Assembly (NCBI RefSeq): GCF_007678255.1
Contig: NZ_VEED01000018.1
Span: 1 to 64,000, forward strand
Direction: 5' to 3'
DNA length: 64,000 bases
Source of the DNA: Bacillus sp. X1(2014)
Lineage (GTDB): Bacteria; Bacillota; Bacilli; Bacillales_B; DSM-18226
Shown here: positions 32,112 to 40,240 of the stretch, piece by piece
Layout of the letters: every line of letters begins with the position of its first letter
Position numbering within the stretch: the stretch's first letter is position 1
Made by a program: the position numbers and the translations under genes
The notes under the pieces: model-generated
What the model was told of the DNA's origin: nothing
The model's database searches: none
Seen by the model: only the letters and a program-made list of their open reading frames with translations

Positions 32112-32915
32112 TTATGAATTTTTCGACTCAAATACTTTTCCTACGCCTAATACTCTTTCGATGACGATCATTAATACCACGGTTAGAAGAATCATGATAC
32201 TAGAAACAGAAGTGATGATAGGATCATACTGATATTGCATATAGGTATAAATCCGCACAGGCAGTGTCACCACATCCGTACTAACAATAAATAATGCAAC
32301 TGTTAAATCGTCGAAAGAGGTAATGAAGGCAAAAATTGCTCCTGCAATGACCCCAGATTTAATGATTGGAAGTGTAATTTGAAAGAATACTTTGAGGCTT
32401 CCCGCCCCTAGATTCATTGCAGCTTGCTCAATCGTACGATCAAACCCTACTAAACTAGCTACAACCAGACGCATAACAAAAGGAATGGTTAAGATAATAT
32501 GACCAATAATTAAAGCTGCCGGACTCGCCGCCAAACCAATCCAAGAAAAAAACTGCAAAAGCGCTACCCCGAATACAACGGAAGGGATCAACAGAGGTGA
32601 ACCAACTAATTGCATGATGGCTGTTTTCCCTTTAAATTGATATCTGACAACCGCTATAGAAGCCATCGTTCCGATAATCGTTGAAAGGATTGCGGTACCA
32701 AAAGCAACAGTGATACTTAGCATGAAGGACTGCATAAATTCAGGATGATTAATTAATTCGACATACCACCTTAAGGTGATCCCTTTGGGTGGAAACACAA
32801 TAAACTCAGTGGTTGTCAGGGAAGACAATAAAATAACAACAATCGGGGCAGCCAAAAAGATGTAGACCAGCAGACAGAAGAGATTTAAACCGAATTTTGG
32901 TAATGCCTTTCTCAT
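32112..32915 (-). CDS. ABC transporter permease (PotC-like)
   Basis: 267 residues with about six membrane segments and the binding-protein-dependent permease loop EQAAMNLGAGSLKVFFQITLPIIKSG (the EAA motif, about residues 175-200), which touches the ATPase. The family is that of polyamine, 2-aminoethylphosphonate and opine importers. It overlaps the other permease gene by four bases at 32912. With its partner it forms the membrane pore that imports the oxidase substrate. Confidence 0.9.
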   Translation of the reverse strand: MRKALPKFGLNLFCLLVYIFLAAPIVVILLSSLTTTEFIVFPPKGITLRWYVELINHPEFMQSFMLSITVAFGTAILSTIIGTMASIAVVRYQFKGKTAIMQLVGSPLLIPSVVFGVALLQFFSWIGLAASPAALIIGHIILTIPFVMRLVVASLVGFDRTIEQAAMNLGAGSLKVFFQITLPIIKSGVIAGAIFAFITSFDDLTVALFIVSTDVVTLPVRIYTYMQYQYDPIITSVSSIMILLTVVLMIVIERVLGVGKVFESKNS

Positions 32916-33832
32916 TGAATGGCCACCCCTTTTTTGGAACTGGTAAGCAATTTGCTATAAATAATGATGGTAATAGTGGCTATAAAGATTAATAGGAACC
33001 CAATGGCCGAACCATAAGGCCAATTCAGCATCACTGCAACCTGTTCATATGTAAGGAATGACATCACTTTTACCTGCGGACCACCTAAAATCGCAGGCGT
33101 TACAAAGGAACTCACTCCTAAACTGAACACCATAACGGAACCTGCAAATATACCGGGCAGCGTTAATGGCAAAGTGATGGAGAAGAAGGTTCGAATGGAG
33201 CTGGCACCAAGATTTTGTGAAGCACGGATCACAGAAGGATCAATTCGTTCCAGCGAACCCATAATACTTAAAACCATATAAGGAAACAGAACGTGCACCA
33301 TTCCTATGACCACGCTAAACTCCGTATAAAGCAGGGTTAACGGTTTATCAATCAACCCAAGATTCATTAACGTATTATTAACCACCCCATTATTCGATAA
33401 CAAAATGACCCAGCCATAACAACGGATCACCATGCTGATTAACAGTGGGGACAGAACTAAAAGGGTTAAATAATTCTTGATCTTACCCTTTGCTTTTGAA
33501 ATTTGAAAGGCTACTGGAAACGAAATAACAATCGCAGCCAGAGTAGTAATCAACGCTATTTTTACCGTACGCCATACCACCCCAAGATAAAATTTATCTG
33601 AAATAAATTTAAGATAATTCTGGAGCGTCCAGTCATGGCCAATTCCGCTTGCTGCGTCAAAAGTCTTAAAGCTTGTGATAAAAAGGAAGAACAAAGGAAG
33701 CAAAAAGAAGAAAATAAAGATACCAAGGGTCGGAAGTAATAAAAGCAAATAATCAAGCTTTTTTTTCGTTAAATTCTTTTTTTTCTCCTTGATTAGCAGT
33801 TCCTTTTCCTGATACGCTGTTTCAGCCTGCAT
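32912..33832 (-). CDS. ABC transporter permease (PotB-like)
   Basis: 306 residues; a lysine-rich cytoplasmic start (KKKNLTKKKLDY) precedes six helices. The EAA loop reads RASQNLGASSIRTFFSITLPLTLPG. The closest textbook relatives are PotB-type permeases. AAGTGAGGTGACTT precedes the ATG and the ATPase gene ends 14 bases upstream, so the gene order is binding protein, ATPase, PotB, PotC. Confidence 0.9.
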   Translation of the reverse strand: MQAETAYQEKELLIKEKKKNLTKKKLDYLLLLLPTLGIFIFFFLLPLFFLFITSFKTFDAASGIGHDWTLQNYLKFISDKFYLGVVWRTVKIALITTLAAIVISFPVAFQISKAKGKIKNYLTLLVLSPLLISMVIRCYGWVILLSNNGVVNNTLMNLGLIDKPLTLLYTEFSVVIGMVHVLFPYMVLSIMGSLERIDPSVIRASQNLGASSIRTFFSITLPLTLPGIFAGSVMVFSLGVSSFVTPAILGGPQVKVMSFLTYEQVAVMLNWPYGSAIGFLLIFIATITIIIYSKLLTSSKKGVAIQ

Positions 33833-33846
33833 TAGATCAAGTCACC

Positions 33847-34905
33847 TCACTTTTTGAGCGCTAATAAATCTTCTGAATTCCATTTAATACTTACATGCTG
33901 CCCTTCTTTAATATCATCAGGATTTAACATCGTATTGGGAATATCGGCAATTACATGTTTCTCCTTGTTTAATAAAATGTACCGGGTTTTCGCACCCAAG
34001 AACATTTTCCTTTCAACCTTAACCTTAAGACCTTCAAAATCATCCAGCAAAATTTGGATTTTTTCTGGCCTGATATAAAAGTCAATCACATAATCCTTGG
34101 CACTAAAATCCCTTATAACCTGTTCATAGCCATCAAAAGACACTACGCATTGATTATCACCTAATGTTTCTAGCACCTGTCCTTGAATCTGGTTGACTTC
34201 GCCAATAAACCTAGAAACGAAATCAGTCTGTGGGTGGTTGTAAATAGCCACAGGAGTATCGAGCTGTTCAATTCTGCCTTCATACATAACCGCGATTCTG
34301 TCTGAAATGGCAAGTGCCTCTTCCTGATCATGAGTGACAAAAATGGTCGTAATCCCAACCCTTTTTTGAATTTCCACGATTTCTTCACGCATTTCTTGAC
34401 GAAGTTTGGCATCCAGATTGCTTAGTGGTTCATCTAAAAGCAAAACTTTCGGCTTGATCACGAGTGCTCTTGCTAGTGAAACACGCTGCTGCTGACCGCC
34501 AGATAGTTCTTTTGGAAAGCGTTTTTCATAGCCTTCCAGCCGGACCATCTCTAGCGCTTCAGTCACACGACTTTTAATCTCACTTTTACTGACCTTGCGA
34601 AGCTTTAAACCATAGGCAACATTATCAAATACAGTCATGTGGGGAAAGAGAGCATAGTTTTGAAAAACCATGCCCATATCTCTTTTATTAGGGGGAAGCA
34701 GGTGAACGGGCTTCCCATCCACCACGATTTTCCCTCCGTCTACATCTAGAAACCCAGCAATCATATTTAAGGTTGTTGTTTTTCCGCAGCCGGATGGTCC
34801 AAGGAAAGAAACAAGCTCCCCCTGCTTGATTTCAAGGTTCATCTTTTTCACAACCTCTGTTTTATCAAAGGTTTTGACAACGTTTTCAAGGCATAAATAG
34901 CTCAT
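33847..34905 (-). CDS. ABC transporter ATPase (PotA-like)
   Basis: 352 residues. Walker A is GPSGCGKT near residues 34-41, the Q-loop VFQNYALFPHMTVFDNVAYG, the signature LSGGQQQRVSLARAL, Walker B VLLLDEPLSNLD, and the switch FVTHDQEEAL. A C-terminal TOBE domain (about 240-350) is present, as in importer ATPases such as PotA and FbpC. It drives the two permeases below it on the strand. Confidence 0.93.
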   Translation of the reverse strand: MSYLCLENVVKTFDKTEVVKKMNLEIKQGELVSFLGPSGCGKTTTLNMIAGFLDVDGGKIVVDGKPVHLLPPNKRDMGMVFQNYALFPHMTVFDNVAYGLKLRKVSKSEIKSRVTEALEMVRLEGYEKRFPKELSGGQQQRVSLARALVIKPKVLLLDEPLSNLDAKLRQEMREEIVEIQKRVGITTIFVTHDQEEALAISDRIAVMYEGRIEQLDTPVAIYNHPQTDFVSRFIGEVNQIQGQVLETLGDNQCVVSFDGYEQVIRDFSAKDYVIDFYIRPEKIQILLDDFEGLKVKVERKMFLGAKTRYILLNKEKHVIADIPNTMLNPDDIKEGQHVSIKWNSEDLLALKK

Positions 34906-34920
34906 CTTATCACCTCTTTT

Positions 34921-36009
34921 TTAGTGGGCTACTTCAATTTCCTTATTGGCTCTCTCTGTCCATTCCGCTCTCTTTGTATTGATATACTCCCAATCCACTT
35001 TCACAAGCTTTGCAATTTCATCTTCACCGTAAACAATCTTCTTGGTAATATCCCCATCAAGTTTTACATTTTTATTTACAGGTCCGTCAAATAAGGCATT
35101 TGCAAATTCCACTTGGGTATTTTCACTTAAAATAAAATTCACAAACTTTTGTGCCAGTTCTTCATTTGGGGCGCCTTTTACCACACTAACGGTTGCCAAA
35201 AGTGCAGGTGCACCTTCCTCTGGAATCACATATTCAATTGGGAATCCTGTATCCTGTAACGTGTACACGCGGCTGCTTCCCCATGCACTTGCGACTGTTT
35301 GGCCCTGTAAGAAGTAGTTAGAAACGTCAGCTGTTTTATCAAATGTCACGGCATTTTTAGCAATTTCCTTCATTTTTTCAAATCCAGGCTCGATATCCTG
35401 TGCACTTCCGCCATTTGCCATTGCAGACATGAGAAGCATATGCACACCATACGTATTGGCAATGGATGGCAAAACTAATTTATTCTTAAACTTAGGATCT
35501 GCTAAGTCATTCCAGGATTTAATTGGTTCCCAGCCATTTTGCTTAAAGGTATCTTTGTTATAAGCTAATCCAGTAGTAATGATTCCAAAACCAACTCCGA
35601 TATTGTCCTTATCTTTGGCAATATCGTAAACATCTTTCAAGTTTGTAACAATGCTCTCATTCAATGGCGCTAGTAAACCAAAAGCTTTTGCCTGAGCCTG
35701 CGGTCCATCATCCATGAAAGCAGTATCGATTTGCGGCTTATCCTTTTGTGCCTGAAGTTTTGACAGAGTATCAACAGAACTGCCAGTAATATACTTTACT
35801 TTCACACCGTATTCCTTTTCAAACTTTGGAATAAGTGTCTCTTTCATCTTCTTTTCATAGCTCCCACCGTAGGCAGCCAATACTAATGTTTTACTGCCTT
35901 CGCCCGCTGATTTTTCCGTCGACGAACTGCCTGTCTGGCTGCCGCACCCTGAAATAATACCCAGTACAAGAATAATTAATAGAACTACCGACAATTTTCT
36001 TTTTTTCAT
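34921..36009 (-). CDS. Extracellular solute-binding lipoprotein (PotD-like)
   Basis: 362 residues. The signal sequence ends in the lipobox ISGCG with the lipidated cysteine near residue 22. After a serine-rich linker comes LVLAAYGGSYEKKMKETLIP, typical of the family of PotD, Fe(III) and 2-aminoethylphosphonate binding proteins (type 2 fold). The ligand-binding residues cannot be read from sequence alone. It is the first gene of the operon, with GAGGAGGAG before its ATG. A cre-like site and two TATAATATTATA palindromes lie 120-180 bases upstream of its start. Confidence 0.9.
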   Translation of the reverse strand: MKKRKLSVVLLIILVLGIISGCGSQTGSSSTEKSAGEGSKTLVLAAYGGSYEKKMKETLIPKFEKEYGVKVKYITGSSVDTLSKLQAQKDKPQIDTAFMDDGPQAQAKAFGLLAPLNESIVTNLKDVYDIAKDKDNIGVGFGIITTGLAYNKDTFKQNGWEPIKSWNDLADPKFKNKLVLPSIANTYGVHMLLMSAMANGGSAQDIEPGFEKMKEIAKNAVTFDKTADVSNYFLQGQTVASAWGSSRVYTLQDTGFPIEYVIPEEGAPALLATVSVVKGAPNEELAQKFVNFILSENTQVEFANALFDGPVNKNVKLDGDITKKIVYGEDEIAKLVKVDWEYINTKRAEWTERANKEIEVAH

Positions 36010-36130
36010 TATTTTTACTCCTCCTCAAATATAGTTCTCTTATATGTGGAAAAAGCTTTAGCTACTCTACTTTCCTCCCTTTCTTTTTATATTATTATAG
36101 TAAACATTGATGTACTTTTTAGAATTTTCA

Positions 36131-36144
36131 GATAAGCGCTTACA
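36131..36144. promoter_or_regulatory. Candidate cre (CcpA-binding) site
   Basis: GATAAGCGCTTACA contains the palindromic core AAGCGCTT and matches 12 of 14 positions of the TGWAAGCGNTWNCA type consensus (the first two bases differ). It lies between the GntR operators and the binding-protein gene, so glucose could repress the uptake and oxidase operon. Confidence 0.65.
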
Positions 36145-36150
36145 AAAAAA

Positions 36151-36185
36151 TATAATATTATAATTTATTAAGTTATAATATTATA
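36151..36185. promoter_or_regulatory. Two copies of the palindrome TATAATATTATA upstream of the ABC/oxidase operon
   Basis: Perfect 12-bp palindromes at 36151-36162 and 36174-36185, 23 bp centre to centre. A third identical copy lies before the GntR gene at 36932. They may be GntR operators. They also contain TATAAT, so one may double as a -10 element. Confidence 0.6.
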
Positions 36186-36198
36186 CTTTTATACTTAT

Positions 36199-36915
36199 CT
36201 AAAAATGAATCTCTGTGTAATAGGTAACTTGATCATGGCGTACATAAAATTTCGAGTATTCAATTACCTTTCCTTGCTTGGTATACGTAAATCTCTCCCA
36301 TTCGAACACTGGCGTACCTGGTTCAACCTTAAGCCATTCGGCCATTTCTCCTAAAGCTATATACGGCTTTATTAATAACCTAGCCCTGCCTAACAAAATA
36401 TGAAACTTATCTCTCAGAATATTGTAGATAAGCTCGTTATTTATTTCATTTGGCAAGAGGCCAGGACATTGATCATAGGGCAGATACGTATACTCAAGTG
36501 CTACTGGTACTTCATTCTCAATTTTTAACCGCTTGATCTTAATGATTTTTGCTTCAGGTTGCAAATCTAGTTTTTCTGCCACGACGTTTTCCGCATTTTC
36601 AATCGAAAAACCGATTAATTCATGAGGATGTTCCTCTTCTTCAGTTGTTTTGGAGAAGAACACATTAATATCTTGTTCATTCGTGGAACCCGCTACAAAA
36701 GTACCTTTCCCTCTTTGCCGGTAAAGATACCCTTTGTTTACCAATTCAATGACAGCCCGTTTGACCGTTATGGTACTCACATCAAACAGATCAGCTAATT
36801 CCTGTTCTGTTGGCAGCTGATAGCCTATATCCCACTGCTTGGATTTAATTTTTTCCTCTAATACAAGTTCCACTTGACGGTAAAGAGGAACATGATTATT
36901 TTTATCTATTTTCAT
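36199..36915 (-). CDS. GntR-family regulator with UTRA domain
   Basis: 238 residues. The N-terminal winged helix shows PLYRQVELVLEEKIKSKQWD, then LPTEQELADLFDVSTITVKR and the wing GYLYRQRGKGTFVAG. From about residue 90 a UTRA ligand-binding domain follows (IIKIKRLKIENEVPVALEYT...). HutC-type regulators of this kind sense the pathway's substrate or a product. AGGTGTGATTTT precedes the ATG. The gene is parallel to the operon it likely controls, with one TATAATATTATA copy 17 bases before its own start, implying autoregulation. Confidence 0.9.
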   Translation of the reverse strand: MKIDKNNHVPLYRQVELVLEEKIKSKQWDIGYQLPTEQELADLFDVSTITVKRAVIELVNKGYLYRQRGKGTFVAGSTNEQDINVFFSKTTEEEEHPHELIGFSIENAENVVAEKLDLQPEAKIIKIKRLKIENEVPVALEYTYLPYDQCPGLLPNEINNELIYNILRDKFHILLGRARLLIKPYIALGEMAEWLKVEPGTPVFEWERFTYTKQGKVIEYSKFYVRHDQVTYYTEIHF

Positions 36916-36931
36916 AAAATCACACCTAATT

Positions 36932-36943
36932 TATAATATTATA
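36932..36943. promoter_or_regulatory. Third TATAATATTATA palindrome, before the GntR gene
   Basis: Identical to the two copies at 36151-36185. It lies just above the ribosome-binding site of the GntR gene, a position suited to autorepression or to a -10 element. Confidence 0.55.
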
Positions 36944-37205
36944 ACTTTATAACCTATCATCATTATATTTCCTACTAATACATAATTTACTTTGATTTCC
37001 ACCCGTTGTCAATATATTTTGAATTTTTTAAAAATTATTTATTCTAACAACCATAATTATAAACAAAGGACAGAAACATAATGTCCTTCCCTTCCATTGT
37101 CTATCCTGCTACTGATGCTACCACTGTTTTTTCTGTAATTTATTCTGACATTTTCCTTTCAAGCCTCACTGAACTATGATTAAAAAATAGTCGGATAAAA
37201 ATGTA

Positions 37206-37236
37206 ATTCCCTTCCATAAGAAGGACAGAAGGGAAT
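37206..37236 (-). terminator. Putative terminator of the choice-of-anchor I gene
   Basis: On the minus strand ATTCCCTTC and GAAGGGAAT pair around a short loop and are followed by TACATTTTT. The region 36960-37200 holds no gene that I can support. Confidence 0.6.
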
Positions 37237-37257
37237 CTTATATATAATCAATACCAC

Positions 37258-38877
37258 TTATTTTCCACTAATTTCGATAACTCTCACATTACCGGACACT
37301 TCATTTGCTACCAGTAGCAATGGATTTCCAGTTGGACTATCCTTTGCTTCGACTAAGGAAAGTCCTTCCGGGGCTAGGTCTCCGCTTGTTGCAATGTCGG
37401 TTCCTGTAAAGTTTCTTAGGTTTATATAATCATAGAACTTTACATTTTTGATATCCGTTACATCATACATCATAATGCCGCTTATTCTTTCTAAACCGAT
37501 AAAGGCGAATGTTTTACCATTTACTTTCATAACCTTAATATCTTCAGGCTCAGGTCCTTTTTTCCCGCTTCGGGAATCTAGTTCCGTTTTGTTGTTTGAT
37601 GAATTAAACGCATCAGGGTAAAGTTTACCTGTTATCTTTTCAAAATCATTTCCGCTATCATATACTTGTTCCATTGTATCCGCGTCCCAAATGGAGAAGG
37701 AGCGACCGCCATATATATAGTTCTTACCTGCTTCTAGCCCGTCTCTCTCTGAATTTAAGATACTATCAATTTTGTATTTTGTGCCTGGGAAGGTATAAGA
37801 GCCTGTGTCTACATAATCTCCCCATTCTTTTGCATCTCCTTCATTCGCTGTAAAGATGTAATTCTTGCCGCCAATTTTTTGTGCAGCAACCCCATCAGGC
37901 ATGTATATACCATACAGGTTCTGTGTGGCAAGATGCACTTGGCCATCCTTTAAAGCATCCAGCGCATTCTTTTCAAGACTAAAATCTTTAAAACCAAGTC
38001 CTTTCACGTTAATGATTTCCTGGGTTTTGAGGTCAATGGTGGCTAAAGCATTGGCCTCCTGAAGACTTACATACGCATAGTGATTGTTATCCGACACCGT
38101 GATATACTCCGGTTCTAAATCGACAGACGGTGATGTATTTGGCTTAAGAAGAACGTTGTTTCTAACAAGTTCTGATCTTGCCTCCTCTGTATCAAACTTT
38201 TTGAAGCCAATTGTTTGAACAGTAGCCCTATTTACTCCTTTGTTAATGTCGATAATGGTTACAGAACCTTTTGGATCGATTGCTCCAGCAGTAGAATATC
38301 CTTCCCTTGGCTCTCCTTCGTTTGCAGAAAGAATATACTTATAATCAGGACTGAAAGTCACCATATCAGGCTGCACGCCTGCCTCAAAATGCTTGATATA
38401 GTCCCCATCATAATTAAGAATGACAATACTGCCTTGATCCTTATATGTAGCGCCTTGGACAGCAATCGCAATAATCTTCTCTTTCGTATTGACATCAATG
38501 CTGGTGATATCTCCAACTGAAAATCCGTGTGCTTGCCCCATCGCAGTTATATTAAGTCGAGTATCGATTTTAAACTCTGTTTTTTGATTGGATTTGACAT
38601 TTGCTACACTAACGATATCAACAGATTGTGCTGCCCCATTAACAAGATACATTTTTTGATTGTCTTTATTGAATTTTACGATTTCTGCCATACCACCGTC
38701 TTTATTACTCATTCCTGTCTGATAGTTACCGATTTCTTTAAGTTTGCCATTTACACTGCCAGTATTCAATTGGCTTGCCTCAGTTTTTGCCAATACTGGA
38801 GACCCGCTTAACTGTAGTGGACCCGTTAACATTGTCCCTGCAATTGCTAATCCAAGAATTGCTTTTGACTTTAACAT
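37258..38877 (-). CDS. Secreted choice-of-anchor I (beta-propeller) protein
   Basis: About 539 residues. A signal peptide ends near SPVLAKTE. The mature part has repeated propeller-type strands: GGMAEIVKFNKDNQKMYLVN, ANEGEPREGY, LEPEYITVSDNNHYAYVSLQEANALATIDL, IFTANEGDAKEWGDY, GPEPEDIKVMKVNGKTFAFIGLERISGIMMYDV, and SGDLAPEGLSLV. This series is that of the choice-of-anchor I family (an alkaline phosphatase-like group). I favour the ATG at 38877, after GGGAGGTAAGGAA; the frame is open further upstream. Three PHO-box-like hexamers precede it, suggesting phosphate-starvation control. Confidence 0.85.
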   Translation of the reverse strand: MLKSKAILGLAIAGTMLTGPLQLSGSPVLAKTEASQLNTGSVNGKLKEIGNYQTGMSNKDGGMAEIVKFNKDNQKMYLVNGAAQSVDIVSVANVKSNQKTEFKIDTRLNITAMGQAHGFSVGDITSIDVNTKEKIIAIAVQGATYKDQGSIVILNYDGDYIKHFEAGVQPDMVTFSPDYKYILSANEGEPREGYSTAGAIDPKGSVTIIDINKGVNRATVQTIGFKKFDTEEARSELVRNNVLLKPNTSPSVDLEPEYITVSDNNHYAYVSLQEANALATIDLKTQEIINVKGLGFKDFSLEKNALDALKDGQVHLATQNLYGIYMPDGVAAQKIGGKNYIFTANEGDAKEWGDYVDTGSYTFPGTKYKIDSILNSERDGLEAGKNYIYGGRSFSIWDADTMEQVYDSGNDFEKITGKLYPDAFNSSNNKTELDSRSGKKGPEPEDIKVMKVNGKTFAFIGLERISGIMMYDVTDIKNVKFYDYINLRNFTGTDIATSGDLAPEGLSLVEAKDSPTGNPLLLVANEVSGNVRVIEISGK

Positions 38878-38976
38878 TTCCTTACCTCCCAATATTTGAT
38901 TTATTCTAGAGTATTGTAGAAAAAAACTCCCATTCACAATTATCACAAATACCTACGTAATCAAATACAGGGAAGA

Positions 38977-39004
38977 GGTTAATATTTTGTTAATCTTTCG
39001 TAAA
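38977..39004 (-). promoter_or_regulatory. PHO-box-like array (candidate PhoP sites)
   Basis: On the minus strand TTTACG, TTAACA and TTAACC are spaced exactly 11 bp apart (5-base gaps AAAGA and AAATA), the repeat period of PhoP boxes (TT[ACT]A[CT]A). It lies about 100-127 bases upstream of the choice-of-anchor I start. Confidence 0.7.
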
Positions 39005-39051
39005 TTCTAATAGATCACGACAATGTAATCAGAATTTTCATCAGGTCACCT

Positions 39052-39125
39052 CTCCCATATAAAATAGCTCGCTATAGCTGGAAAACTCATAAATTTCTTC
39101 CTCATTCTCGAAATGAAATAACATC
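39052..39125. repeat. Second copy of the 75-bp remnant
   Basis: TAAAATAGCTCGCTATAGCT ... AAATAACATCATTGAACC corresponds to 20917-20992 at roughly three positions in four. It lies in the 38878-39136 gap before the end of gerC and has no usable frame. Confidence 0.5.
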
Positions 39126-39136
39126 ATTGAACCGTG

Positions 39137-40240
39137 TTACTTAATCGTTCCCATCCCACCAATGGTTACACTTACCTTGACGTTTACATCAGCCTTCGAA
39201 AAGGCTTTTCCCCATTGATTTTGGACTTTTTTCCACTCTGGATATGTATAGGCTCTAGCATATATCCCAAATCCAAAAGGGTCAATGCTCGCGGTTTGCG
39301 TTTTCTTTATTAAGCGCTCAAAATCTTTTTGTAGTTTCGTTTCAATACTCTTTTGCAGTTTCGCAGTGTCTTTCCTTACATTGAATGGAAAAAGCCGTTC
39401 TGTAATGGCAATTCTCATTTTTACGTTTGTGTCAAATATAAAATGATTGTCATACTTTACTTTTGTTTTTACCTCGATGCTTGGGGTACTAAAGCTTAAC
39501 CAATGTTTATCCCGTCCATTCGATTTCAAAGGGACTGAAATGGTAAATGGGAAATCACCTTTTGTTTTATTCTGCAGGATGCGTAATAATTTGTTTTCAC
39601 GCGGTGTTATACTTAACTTATATCTGCTTTGATTATCCAGCAGAGCGGTGCCTGTCAACATGATTTTGTCCGTTTTTTTCATCTCGGTAATACTTGCTGT
39701 CATCCCTTTTTCCGTCGTTTCCTCATGAAATTCCTGAAGGGACGTTTTTACAGTGACATTTCTTCTAGAGGCTGTATCCACTAAATTTGCCAAATACAAA
39801 GGAAGACGCGGCTTATCTTGTGGTCTATAAAAAATGACGTCCGAAACAGGACCATCTACTGCGACAACTCTTGTGGTTACCGTATTTTTGGGGTCCCGGT
39901 AGTAAGCATCGATATAATCAATCCAATTCTTTCGTTTGAGCAGCTTTTTCCCGATTAAGATTAATTGCGTTTTGCTTCCCGATGTCAAAGCCATTACCGT
40001 CGTATCAAACAGTTCCCTGGAATCTCGAACCGTAACAGCTTTCACCTCGACCTTCTCCTCTTTTACCTTTGCTTCTTTATTAAACACCGGACTTGACATG
40101 TACACCACTAAATGATCCTCCTCATCCAAATCTAAACCTAGAATAAGTGTCAGAGTGACATCTTCAACATTCATTTGGTCCACGCATCCGGTCATCATCA
40201 AAGCCACAAGTGATAGGCAAAGTAGTATCTTCCTTTTCAT
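39137..40240 (-). CDS. gerC: Spore germination lipoprotein, GerC family
   Basis: 367 residues. The signal sequence ends in the lipobox MMTGC with the lipidated cysteine at residue 19, and D-Q-x-N-V-E-D follows it as in other Ger(x)C proteins. The rest has the three-domain layout, with SGSKTQLILIGKKLLKR and the C-terminal helices (DFERLIKKTQ). It is the C component of a germinant receptor in the spore inner membrane. The start overlaps the B-subunit gene by four bases. The gene symbol is generic; the specific receptor (GerA, B, K or another) cannot be told from this sequence. Confidence 0.9.
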   Translation of the reverse strand: MKRKILLCLSLVALMMTGCVDQMNVEDVTLTLILGLDLDEEDHLVVYMSSPVFNKEAKVKEEKVEVKAVTVRDSRELFDTTVMALTSGSKTQLILIGKKLLKRKNWIDYIDAYYRDPKNTVTTRVVAVDGPVSDVIFYRPQDKPRLPLYLANLVDTASRRNVTVKTSLQEFHEETTEKGMTASITEMKKTDKIMLTGTALLDNQSRYKLSITPRENKLLRILQNKTKGDFPFTISVPLKSNGRDKHWLSFSTPSIEVKTKVKYDNHFIFDTNVKMRIAITERLFPFNVRKDTAKLQKSIETKLQKDFERLIKKTQTASIDPFGFGIYARAYTYPEWKKVQNQWGKAFSKADVNVKVSVTIGGMGTIK

